A stretch of 29,427 nucleotides of DNA, from positions 1 to 29,427 of the forward strand of contig CAINMG010000121.1 in the NCBI GenBank assembly GCA_903850725.1, in the 5' to 3' direction. Shown here one piece after another: positions 21,407-29,397 of the stretch. Source of the DNA: Candidatus Staskawiczbacteria bacterium (GTDB lineage: Bacteria; Patescibacteriota; Minisyncoccia; Minisyncoccales; Staskawiczbacteraceae). How positions within the stretch are numbered: position 1 is the stretch's first letter; every line of letters starts with the position of its first letter. A model generated the notes under the pieces. That model was not told where the DNA came from, ran no database searches, and was given only the letters and a program-made list of their open reading frames with translations. A program made the translations under genes and the position numbers.

Positions 21407-24400
21407 AAAAATATTATTACTTATAATCTTATCCACATTACTTTTGCCTGTGGCAGTTTTGGCTTTGGAAAATCAATACCCTGATATTTTAGGCAATGTA
21501 TTGCCTCCAAATCCAGATGTTGCAGATTATGTAGGTTATTTTGCAAATATTGGCATATCAATATCTTTAATTTTAGCTACGCTGGTTATTATTTTTGGAG
21601 GGCTTCAATATATTGTTTATGGTGCTTTGGGCAAATCTGGCGGGGAAGGTAAAGAATGGATAAAATCTGGAGTTTTAGGGTTGTTTTTATTGGTTTCTGC
21701 TTATACTATTTTAGCCACAATAAATCCTACATTAGTTAACCCAACTTTTGGAAAACTCTTAAACAACATTCCTTTTATTGATATACCTATTTCCGATTTG
21801 GTTAAGGGGCCTCCAATTACATATTACAAAGAAATCCCCATGGGCACTTTAACAGAAACTGTATTGTCTCGTAAAATTAGTTGCTATAAATATGATGACT
21901 TGGGAGATCCAATACAAGTACAAGTAAAAATTGACAGTGGTGGGAGTGCTTTTGGACCATCATATTTAGACCATGATAGAGTTGATTGTATGTTTGAACT
22001 TAACCAGGCAATTGAGAAAAAAACTAAAATAGTTAAAGACTTATCTATAAAAATAGCTCAATTAATGAATAGCTGTAACTGCCAAAAAAGCTCATCTGAA
22101 TCAACATCAACAACCCCACAAACTACATCCACAAATTGTACATCTACTGGTGATTGTCCAAGTCCAACTGGAGTAATAGAAGTTTGCGAAGAAGACGCTT
22201 ATTGCGGAAGACCGTTACCTTGCGATTGTTCTGGCTCTTGCGAGACAAATCCTGAAGAATTCGAAATGTGCGAAAAAGGAGTTAAAAAATTAGTAACTGA
22301 AGGCCCAATAGAAATTGGCGGGCTATTGGATTGGCCAGATTTTGTTGCCACTATTTTAGTGGGGCAAAATAATTTATCTGGCGGATTAATGACTTATACA
22401 GATTCCTTGTATAAATGTATGACATTATCTGATAAAATGCCAAAACTTAAAAAATATAAAGGCTTGCAAGAATTTGGCACAACACTAAATACACAAGGAG
22501 TTATCAAATTAATTGATACCAAAGTAAAATCTGAAGGAAGAGATGTTACATTAATGAATAAAACAAATTGGGATAATTTAAAGCTGGTAGAACAATTAAT
22601 GTATTTAAAAGAAAAATTAAGCGAGCTTACAACAACTCTAAGCCAAGACAATCAAAGATTGAGTCTAGCAAAAGAAGAATTACGTAAATGTTATTTGGCT
22701 ACACCTTATGTAGATTATTTAAAAGAATTAGAAAAAACCAAAAAAGAAGACCGCCTCTTAATGGTTCAAAAAAATTATAGTACTTTTGAAAATAAGCTTA
22801 CAGATATTTCTAAATATTGTAATGGTTTTGGTTATGCTAATTCAAGTTGTTTTTATAACTGCCAAAATGCTTGTCCATCTACAGATCCTGCATTTTTATC
22901 ATATATTCAAGATTGCAAAACACAAGATTGTGATTCTATTTGTGCGGAAAATACAATTGCTTGTCGTGCAAAGAAAAGCGCTTGCTTTATCAAAGAAAAC
23001 AATTGTTTGGCAGAACGATTACTTAGAAAAGAAACTTGTCCCAATGATAGTTCTGGGAATTTTGGAAACTTTGAAGAATGTATAGACTCTTGCCAAACAG
23101 AATGCAGTAGTGATTGCGAAACTAAATTTAAATCTTGTTCTGAAATTGATAAAGCTTGCAATGACTGTAGCAGTAAGTTAGATAAAGATTCAAATTTTCC
23201 TGGGGTTTGTAGTTCCATATCAAAAAAATATTGTTCTGATGAATTTGAAAAATGCCAAAATATTTGCAAAAATAACTCTCAGTGTATAATAAACAACAAA
23301 GAAAGCTGTATATATAGCCCACAAAATTTACTGGCTTGCGCAACTGAAAATACTGATAATGAAAACAAAAAATATTGTGTAGAAAATTCTGGTTTTACTT
23401 GTAAATATGGATCTTCACAGCAAGCGGGTTATGCTGATTGCCTAAAAAATCCTTATTCTTTGGGAAATAAATTTACTTCTTCTGAAATCTATAAAAACCA
23501 ATTTCAACAAAAATGTCCCGCACCATATTTAACAGATCCATCAAGTTCTTGTTATTCGTCATCCAGCCCAAATTCTTCTTGTATAGATGTTTGTCCTGAA
23601 GTTTCAAAGTGCCCATCTGCTTCTAACTGTCCAAAATGTCCATGCAATACAACAAGTATAGATACCAATCCATCAAATTTTAATTCAAAAGGAAAAGCTT
23701 TTTATAGTGTTTATGTGCATATGAAAAATATTAGTGTAACAATTGGGCAAGTTGTTAACCAAGGGGATATAATTGGACAAATAAGTAATATCGGAACAGA
23801 CACTGGGTCTCACTTACATTTTGCAGTTGGCTTTGAAAATGGCAAAACAGGGCTTGATGTGGCTACAAGTTTTGATATAAGTTCAAAGGTAACAGCTAGT
23901 GGAATGAGTGGTATTGGTAGTGGCTATACGGCGCCTTTGCCAACCTATGTAAATGAAAATTATAAAAATTATGTTTTAAATTCTTTGACACCTCCAGTAA
24001 ATACCAATCAATGCGACTGGAAACAAAATCCAGGCTCATATTTACACAACAATACCGCATCTTACGCCCAAGATTGGATTTGCAATAATGGATCCCAAGA
24101 AGGTAGCAATGTTCAAGTAATGGCTGGTGGGGATAATATAAAATCAACAGTCTCTGGAATAGTACCCGCAAGCGGAGCTGTAATAATAAAGCATGAAGTT
24201 AACGAAAATATATTGTCTTCATTAATAAATAGTATTATTTCTGATTATCAAATTGTTGGGGGAGAATGCCAAGAATATAAATATAATGATGATCCTTTGA
24301 CTTTTTATTGCAAACAAGATTGGTGGAATGAACCAGCGCTTCAAGCACAAGAGCCACTTGCTAATAGCTATATTTGCCCTAAAGAAAAAGAGATTCCTGT

Positions 24401-25100
24401 AGGTCAAGCAGTAGATGATACCCAATTTTGGGCTAAAAAACTCTCAGCTTATCAAAGTGATTTTGCCTTGAAAACAGATGAGCTAATTAATCATTTGATA
24501 AAAATATCAAAAGAAAAAGAATATTGTAAATGTGGCTCTACTTGCGGAAGTAGGAGCAGTGAAAAAACCTGCAATGCTCCTTGTGTGCCAGAGCTATTAA
24601 CAGACCCAGTTACTGGAGCAGAATCTTGTGTTTGTGCAAACCAAGGATGCCAAGGCAATCCTTGCCAATACATAATTAACTTATTAATGGGTAGTACTGG
24701 TGCATCATGTCCTAAAGGAGAAATAATAAAAGGCCCTTTGCAATTTTATAATGAACTAAAATCAAAATTAAAAACTATTTATGATTTTATGCAAATAAGC
24801 AGAACTGATATTATAAAAGAACTAATATATTCAAGGAAAACTATGAACACCTGTAGTGTAGAGAGTAAAGCCAATACTGTAGCAGAACAAACAAGGCTAG
24901 AGAGTTGTAGAAGAGTAAGAAATAATTTTGTATCCCCAATTGCAGATGACAAAACAACTATAAATAATCAAGAGATAAAATATCCATGTTATGGTGTTGA
25001 TTTAGGAGAAATTTATGGAGATACTTTTAGCTCATCAACAACAAAAGAACCTATAATACCAGAGACAGATAATTGGTTTTGCTGCGTGCCAAGAGATTAA
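21375..25100 (+). CDS. Giant Cys-rich VirB2-anchored exoprotein with permuted M23-like domain
   Basis: 1241 aa. Signal peptide (1-30, KKILLLIILSTLLLPVAVLA), then a VirB2/TrbC-like two-helix anchor (about 55-115; ends ATINPTLVNPT), which places the remaining roughly 1100 residues outside. Next come a first Cys-rich stretch (about 230-300), a coiled coil (about 400-460), a dense Cys-rich region (about 480-760, more than 30 Cys), an M23 C-terminal half (about 776-825: YVHMKNISVTIGQVVNQGDI, GSHLHFAVG), then an M23 N-terminal half (about 880-945: LHNNTASYAQDW, VSGIVPASGAVIIKHE), and a further Cys-rich tail. All expected metal ligands (H782, H813, H815; H891, D900) are present but in swapped order. 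A wall-active or adhesive surface component is inferred. Confidence 0.85.
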   Translation: MKLKSQKKKFKKILLLIILSTLLLPVAVLALENQYPDILGNVLPPNPDVADYVGYFANIGISISLILATLVIIFGGLQYIVYGALGKSGGEGKEWIKSGVLGLFLLVSAYTILATINPTLVNPTFGKLLNNIPFIDIPISDLVKGPPITYYKEIPMGTLTETVLSRKISCYKYDDLGDPIQVQVKIDSGGSAFGPSYLDHDRVDCMFELNQAIEKKTKIVKDLSIKIAQLMNSCNCQKSSSESTSTTPQTTSTNCTSTGDCPSPTGVIEVCEEDAYCGRPLPCDCSGSCETNPEEFEMCEKGVKKLVTEGPIEIGGLLDWPDFVATILVGQNNLSGGLMTYTDSLYKCMTLSDKMPKLKKYKGLQEFGTTLNTQGVIKLIDTKVKSEGRDVTLMNKTNWDNLKLVEQLMYLKEKLSELTTTLSQDNQRLSLAKEELRKCYLATPYVDYLKELEKTKKEDRLLMVQKNYSTFENKLTDISKYCNGFGYANSSCFYNCQNACPSTDPAFLSYIQDCKTQDCDSICAENTIACRAKKSACFIKENNCLAERLLRKETCPNDSSGNFGNFEECIDSCQTECSSDCETKFKSCSEIDKACNDCSSKLDKDSNFPGVCSSISKKYCSDEFEKCQNICKNNSQCIINNKESCIYSPQNLLACATENTDNENKKYCVENSGFTCKYGSSQQAGYADCLKNPYSLGNKFTSSEIYKNQFQQKCPAPYLTDPSSSCYSSSSPNSSCIDVCPEVSKCPSASNCPKCPCNTTSIDTNPSNFNSKGKAFYSVYVHMKNISVTIGQVVNQGDIIGQISNIGTDTGSHLHFAVGFENGKTGLDVATSFDISSKVTASGMSGIGSGYTAPLPTYVNENYKNYVLNSLTPPVNTNQCDWKQNPGSYLHNNTASYAQDWICNNGSQEGSNVQVMAGGDNIKSTVSGIVPASGAVIIKHEVNENILSSLINSIISDYQIVGGECQEYKYNDDPLTFYCKQDWWNEPALQAQEPLANSYICPKEKEIPVGQAVDDTQFWAKKLSAYQSDFALKTDELINHLIKISKEKEYCKCGSTCGSRSSEKTCNAPCVPELLTDPVTGAESCVCANQGCQGNPCQYIINLLMGSTGASCPKGEIIKGPLQFYNELKSKLKTIYDFMQISRTDIIKELIYSRKTMNTCSVESKANTVAEQTRLESCRRVRNNFVSPIADDKTTINNQEIKYPCYGVDLGEIYGDTFSSSTTKEPIIPETDNWFCCVPRD
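21429..21437 (+). promoter_or_regulatory. DnaA-box-like 9-mer within the signal-peptide codons
   Basis: Perfect TTATCCACA 54 nt after the start of the 1241-aa gene. It may be a coincidence of coding sequence. Confidence 0.25.
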
Positions 25101-25135
25101 ATTTTTTAATTTAAAAAATAATTAAATACAAAACT

Positions 25136-26515
25136 ATGAATAAAAAACAATTTATACTTTTTGCTGTAATATTATTTACTTTGCCTTTTTCTAATTTTGC
25201 TTTGGCTTTGGAAGCAAATTATCCAGCTATTCCAGGATTACCAATTATTGTGGCAAATAGCACAATACCTGAATTAATCCAATACTTTTTTGGAATAGGA
25301 ATATTGTTTTCTGGAGCTATTGCTTTAATTTCTTTAGCTTTTGCTGGAATACAACTAATAATAAAAGCTAATCCAGAAGGAGTGTCTAGTGCCAAAGATC
25401 GAATTAAAGGATCAATACTAGGCATAGTTTTAATAATGGTTTCTTTTCTAATAATGAAATCTATAAACCCTGTTTTAGTAGAACCGACTATTACACCATT
25501 AACATCTGGCCCAGGGATATTTCTTGTTAAAGGCGATAAAGAAACGGTCGCTACTATGGCATCTAATGTTAGCGGTATACCACAAGAATTTCAAGGTGGA
25601 GATATTGAATATAGATGCCCCAACCCTACAACAGATCCTGATTTATTAATTTGGCTTTATGATAATAAAAATCTTGATTCTTCTGGTTTTGTAGATACTA
25701 TAGAAGTAAAATGTCAGAATTCACATTCACTCCTTTCTATACCACCAGATGGATCTTATAAAATGGCTTATGAAACTCCTGGTATTTATATTTATAAAAA
25801 TACTAGCTGTACAGGTTACCGCTCCGATGTTATAACAACAAGTGGAGAAATCCCAGAAGAATTTAAAAAAAGACCGGCAACAGATCCATCTGCATCACCA
25901 GAATCTAGATGTGTTGAGTTTATAAATGATCTCGCAAATAAAATTTATTACGGCGCAATTTTACACTCAGTAATTGATGAATCAAAAGGAGGCACATGCC
26001 AAGCACCTCTTATATATACTCCATTAAAACCAAAAGGCATTGTACAAGTTTCTATTGATACATTTTCCTCAATTACTGTTGTCAATATAAATGATAATCC
26101 TAAAACCTCTGGCGATGGTATAATGTTTTATAGTAGTTCTTATGGCTGGGATACAGGAGCTAAAACTGGAGTTGCGGGGGTTATATTTAAAGAAGATAAA
26201 TATTTTGTCGGCGCAAGACCAGAAAATATCAAATTTCAAGATTTTCAAGAAAGCATGACCCCAGAAGAAATAGCAGTTTCTCAGAATTTTAGTATGCCAA
26301 GAGGTCAAGGATCAATGAGATTAAATGGCAACTTTTTAGTTGCTATTTATAGTACTGGCCCCGCCCCATCAACAACCTCACCAGCAACAAATATTCCTCA
26401 AAATGGTTATTGCCAAGTTTTTAAAAATAATGTTGTTGAATTTAAAGGGACAGAATTTAAATCAAAAGATGGGGGCCATAAAATTGAATATGTTTATATG
26501 ATTGCGACTAAATAA
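25136..26515 (+). CDS. VirB2-anchored exoprotein, 459 aa
   Basis: Signal peptide (about 1-25), then LEANYPAIPGLPII and two membrane helices (about 50-75 and 88-110) joined by a loop with AKDRIKGSILGI, ending SINPVLVEPT. This anchor is clearly homologous to the other two proteins of the cluster. The extracellular region contains two GIF/YLV-type beta stretches (PGIFLVKGD; PGIYIYKNTSCTG) and ISTFSSITVVNINDNP-like segments reminiscent of beta/gamma-crystallin motifs; this similarity is by eye only. A serine/proline linker (GPAPSTTSPATN) precedes the last module. Start ATG at 25136, 35 nt after the previous stop. Confidence 0.82.
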   Translation: MNKKQFILFAVILFTLPFSNFALALEANYPAIPGLPIIVANSTIPELIQYFFGIGILFSGAIALISLAFAGIQLIIKANPEGVSSAKDRIKGSILGIVLIMVSFLIMKSINPVLVEPTITPLTSGPGIFLVKGDKETVATMASNVSGIPQEFQGGDIEYRCPNPTTDPDLLIWLYDNKNLDSSGFVDTIEVKCQNSHSLLSIPPDGSYKMAYETPGIYIYKNTSCTGYRSDVITTSGEIPEEFKKRPATDPSASPESRCVEFINDLANKIYYGAILHSVIDESKGGTCQAPLIYTPLKPKGIVQVSIDTFSSITVVNINDNPKTSGDGIMFYSSSYGWDTGAKTGVAGVIFKEDKYFVGARPENIKFQDFQESMTPEEIAVSQNFSMPRGQGSMRLNGNFLVAIYSTGPAPSTTSPATNIPQNGYCQVFKNNVVEFKGTEFKSKDGGHKIEYVYMIATK

Positions 26516-26528
26516 TATTTTATAAAGA

Positions 26529-27665
26529 ATGAAAAAAGTAAATATAAAATTATTGATAATTTTATTGTGCGGACTGTTTCTTTTGTCTGGTGATTTTGCT
26601 TTGGCGGGGAAACTTGAAGTAAATTATCCAACTTCGCAATCAGGTATTAGTCTTATTGATACCAACACCCCTATACCTATATTTTTAAAATATATTTTTG
26701 ATATGGGTATGTTTTTAGGCCTTGCAGCTGCTGTATATAGCCTAGGATATGCTGGGTACTTATATTTAAGATCTGGCATGCAAGCGGAATATAGATCGCA
26801 AGCTAAGGATCGAGTTGTAGGAGCTATTACAGGGATTTTAATTTTGATGATGACTTATTTGATTATTACCACACTAAACCCACAGTTAAAGTTTTTTGAT
26901 ATGCCTACGCTTAAGGAAATGCCGCCTATTGCTCAAGAAAAAGCTAATGGTATATATTTTTTTAAAGAAGATGTGAGTAATGGTTGTACTGGAGAAGCTC
27001 AATCTTACACTTCAAATATAAATGATTTTGGAGAGCTAAATAATAAAATAAATTCTGTTTTAATTGTAAATAATGCAGGGGATTCTTATGTTTCAACAAT
27101 GTATTCAAGCCCTGGGCTTTTTGGTAAGTGCCAAGATATTGACCCAAACAATTATAATTGCCAAGCAGTAGATAAATTTGCAAGCTCAGCTTCAATACAT
27201 ATATATGATTTTAAGCCACAAAACAATCCTTATAATGATGGCGTATATTTTTATCGCAAACCATTTTACAACCCAGAAGGGGGCTTTATTAAAATAGATA
27301 ATAATCAAATAATAAATACTGATGGATTTTTTTCAGCAGAGCTTAAAGATTTAACTTTTCAAAATGTTCCCATAGAAGATAAAGTTTGTAATAAATGGGA
27401 TGAAAAAGGAGTTTGTATAGAAAAAAAAGACCCAACGCTTGCAGGTAAAGAAATATCTTCAATTAAAATTATGGGAAACTATATTATTTATTTTGTTTAT
27501 TTTGATCCAGAGGATAAGCCAAAAGGTCCATGGTCTTATTGCCAAGAATTTCCAACTCCAGATGATACAAATAGAGAAGGGCCAAAACAATTTAAGTGGG
27601 AAAAAACTCCAAACCAAAGGAATCTTGCAAATTGGGTTTATATTTACCCAGTAAAACAAAAATAA
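26529..27665 (+). CDS. VirB2-anchored exoprotein, 378 aa
   Basis: Signal peptide (about 1-26, LLIILLCGLFLLSGDFALA), EVNYP, two membrane helices (about 48-78 and 92-112) with AKDRVVGAITGILILM between them, ending TTLNPQLKFF. The exterior part holds several repeated beta modules: GIYFFKEDVSNGCTG, NSVLIVNN, GVYFYRKPFYNPEGG and SSIKIMGNYIIYFVYF, plus a few cysteines, similar to its 459-aa neighbour. A beta/gamma-crystallin-like fold is a possibility. It is the last gene of the locus, 13 nt after the previous stop and followed by a strong terminator. Confidence 0.82.
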   Translation: MKKVNIKLLIILLCGLFLLSGDFALAGKLEVNYPTSQSGISLIDTNTPIPIFLKYIFDMGMFLGLAAAVYSLGYAGYLYLRSGMQAEYRSQAKDRVVGAITGILILMMTYLIITTLNPQLKFFDMPTLKEMPPIAQEKANGIYFFKEDVSNGCTGEAQSYTSNINDFGELNNKINSVLIVNNAGDSYVSTMYSSPGLFGKCQDIDPNNYNCQAVDKFASSASIHIYDFKPQNNPYNDGVYFYRKPFYNPEGGFIKIDNNQIINTDGFFSAELKDLTFQNVPIEDKVCNKWDEKGVCIEKKDPTLAGKEISSIKIMGNYIIYFVYFDPEDKPKGPWSYCQEFPTPDDTNREGPKQFKWEKTPNQRNLANWVYIYPVKQK

Positions 27666-27669
27666 CAAA

Positions 27670-27697
27670 ATAAAAAGCACTTGTAAGTGCTTTTTAT
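27670..27697. terminator. Bidirectional terminator, exoprotein gene / khpB
   Basis: AAAAAGCACTT-gt-AAGTGCTTTTT, an 11-bp stem with A and T tracts on both sides, between convergent genes. Confidence 0.92.
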
Positions 27698-27712
27698 TTG
27701 TTTTGAATTATC

Positions 27713-28216
27713 TTATTTAGGCATTATTACTACATATCTACTTAAGCCTTCTCCTTTGCTTTCTGTTTTGACATCTTGCCTTTGGGAAAGCTCTGCATGG
27801 ATAATCCTCCTTTCATAAGAAGACATTGGAGGCATTGCTTTTTCAACTTTTGAAGACGCAACCTCATCAGCCAACTCTTTTGCAACTTTTTGCAATGAGT
27901 CTATTTTTTTCTTTTTATAATCATTTATATCTAAATTCAAATGGAAAATATTTGGGAACTTTTTGTTTATTATCATTCTTAAAAGTTTTTGTATTTCGAA
28001 AAGTGTTTGTCCATTTTCTCCTATTAAAATTTGTGGTTCTTTTAGCTTAACAACTAAAGTAATTAATTCTTTATCATCTTTCTTATTATCTTCTGCCAAA
28101 ATATCTTCAATATCCAAGCTTGTAGGATTTATCTCTATACTATAAAAAGCAAAGGTTGTTTTAGAAAAAAAATCTTCTGCTATATTTTTTATTTTTTCTT
28201 GATCTTCATTATTCAT
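27713..28216 (-). CDS. khpB: KH/R3H RNA-binding protein KhpB (Jag/EloR)
   Basis: 167 aa. A KH domain (GENGQTLFEIQKLLRMIINKK, with a GxNG-type loop) is followed by an R3H domain (MSSYERRIIHAELSQRQDV, ending GEGLSRYVVIMP). The N-terminal Jag-N domain of Firmicutes homologues is absent. KhpB binds RNA and influences cell-wall growth in other bacteria. It overlaps yidC by 8 nt and completes the rpmH-rnpA-yidC-khpB cluster. Confidence 0.92.
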   Translation of the reverse strand: MNNEDQEKIKNIAEDFFSKTTFAFYSIEINPTSLDIEDILAEDNKKDDKELITLVVKLKEPQILIGENGQTLFEIQKLLRMIINKKFPNIFHLNLDINDYKKKKIDSLQKVAKELADEVASSKVEKAMPPMSSYERRIIHAELSQRQDVKTESKGEGLSRYVVIMPK

Positions 28217-28934
28217 GTTTTTGTTTCTTTAAAATATAATATTGTTGAATAATTGAGAAAATACTGCTTATTATCCAATATAGCCCAAGAGCAGAAGGTA
28301 AACTTAAAAGTATTATTATTGTTATAACTGGAAAAACATATAGCATTTGAGTTTGCATCGCTTGAGCCATGTCTGGTGCCTTGCTGGCATTTTTATCTTT
28401 TTTCTGGTTAGAGGCCACCATTTTAGTTTGGAAAAATTGAAGTACTCCAGCTATTATAGCAAAATATATATTTGGTTTAGACAAATCTACCATTCCTAAA
28501 AACATCGGGTTTATTTGGCTGGGGTTGGATATAAAACTATATAAATTGTTTAATTGCTCTGGCTTAAGTCCTTGCCAAAAAACATTATACAAAGCTATTA
28601 AAATTGGTAACTGAACAAAAGCTAAGAAAAAACCAGAAAAAGGATTAATTTTTTCATTTTTATAAAGATCTAAAGTTGCTTTAGCTAACTTTTCTTTATC
28701 ATCTTTATATTTGTTTTGTATTTCTTTAACTTTGGGTTGCAGGTCTTGCAATACTTTTTGAGACTTAAATGCTTTTACTGATAAAGGATATAATATAAAT
28801 TTTATGGCTAAAGTTAAAGCTATAATTGCAATACCAAAATCATGTCCTGGCAATATATTATAAAATAAAACCAAAGAATTAAACAATGGCTTATACAAAA
28901 AAATGTTAAAAAAGATTCCTATAAATTCAAACAT
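28209..28934 (-). CDS. yidC: Membrane protein insertase YidC/OxaA
   Basis: 241 aa, short Gram-positive-type YidC without the large periplasmic domain. It inserts and folds membrane proteins with or without SecYEG. Hydrophobic helices lie at about 18-30, 32-52, 97-115, 150-168 and 195-230. The cytoplasmic loop QKVLQDLQPKVKEIQNKYKDDKEKL and the FSGFFLAFVQLPILIALYNV segment are family hallmarks. It starts 5 nt after the rnpA stop and overlaps khpB, so it sits in one operon. The abundant membrane proteins of the neighbouring secretion locus are plausible clients. Confidence 0.95.
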   Translation of the reverse strand: MFEFIGIFFNIFLYKPLFNSLVLFYNILPGHDFGIAIIALTLAIKFILYPLSVKAFKSQKVLQDLQPKVKEIQNKYKDDKEKLAKATLDLYKNEKINPFSGFFLAFVQLPILIALYNVFWQGLKPEQLNNLYSFISNPSQINPMFLGMVDLSKPNIYFAIIAGVLQFFQTKMVASNQKKDKNASKAPDMAQAMQTQMLYVFPVITIIILLSLPSALGLYWIISSIFSIIQQYYILKKQKHE

Positions 28935-28939
28935 TATTT

Positions 28940-29275
28940 TTAATTAATTAATATTTTAGTAATATTTTCTGTTGCTTCTTTTATTTGAGCAAAACTTTTA
29001 TTTTTTGCCTGTGGCAAAACTATAAAAATAACATCCAATCCCTCTTTAAAATTATGTAAATTTGCTTCTAAAAAACTCACTATCCTTCTTCTGATTTTGT
29101 TTCTCTCCACAGCTTTTTTAGAAACTTTTTTACTAATTACAAAAGCAAAACGGTTTATTTTAAGATCATTAGATAAAACCTTTAAAATAAAAAAGCTATT
29201 TTTGAAAGTCCTACCTTTATTAAAAATCAACTCGAAATCATTCTTCTTTTTTATTCTATTATCTTTTGGTAACAT
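28940..29275 (-). CDS. rnpA: Ribonuclease P protein component
   Basis: 111 aa. RnpA is the protein cofactor of RNase P in tRNA 5' maturation. It begins MLPKDNRIKKKNDFELIFNK and has the RNR-type motif KKVSKKAVERNKIRRR. Length is typical. It lies 5 nt after rpmH in the usual rpmH-rnpA order. Confidence 0.95.
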   Translation of the reverse strand: MLPKDNRIKKKNDFELIFNKGRTFKNSFFILKVLSNDLKINRFAFVISKKVSKKAVERNKIRRRIVSFLEANLHNFKEGLDVIFIVLPQAKNKSFAQIKEATENITKILIN

Positions 29276-29280
29276 AAAAA

Positions 29281-29397
29281 TTACACTGAAAGTTTTTTCC
29301 TTCCTTTTGCTCTTCTTCTTGCAATAACCTGCTTGCCACCCTTAGTTTCTTTTCTTTTCCAAAACCAAATTGCCAAAACGTTGGCTGCATTATTAGG
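29281..29397 (-). CDS. rpmH: 50S ribosomal protein L34, N-terminus not resolved
   Basis: The last 20 or so residues (ETKGGKQVIARRRAKGRKKLSV region) are unmistakable L34. The expected first part (K-R-T-F/Y-Q-P...H-G-F) is missing in this frame: an in-frame TAG occurs at 29398-29400, only 38 codons before the stop, with no ATG. In the next frame an ATG followed by QPTFWQFGFGK runs into the same region, so one missing nucleotide near 29355 would join them. L34 is normally about 44 aa. Either a sequence error at the window edge or a divergent start is likely. Confidence 0.75.
   Translation of the reverse strand, partial: PNNAANVLAIWFWKRKETKGGKQVIARRRAKGRKKLSV

Noticed and set aside
12327..21437. 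Replication origin based on DnaA boxes
   Set aside because: The three boxes are kilobases apart and no cluster or AT-rich unwinding element accompanies them. The origin more likely lies beyond rpmH.
22394..24673. Long open frames antisense to the 1241-aa gene
   Set aside because: They lack plausible motifs and starts, and arise from AT-rich, biased codon usage of the sense gene.
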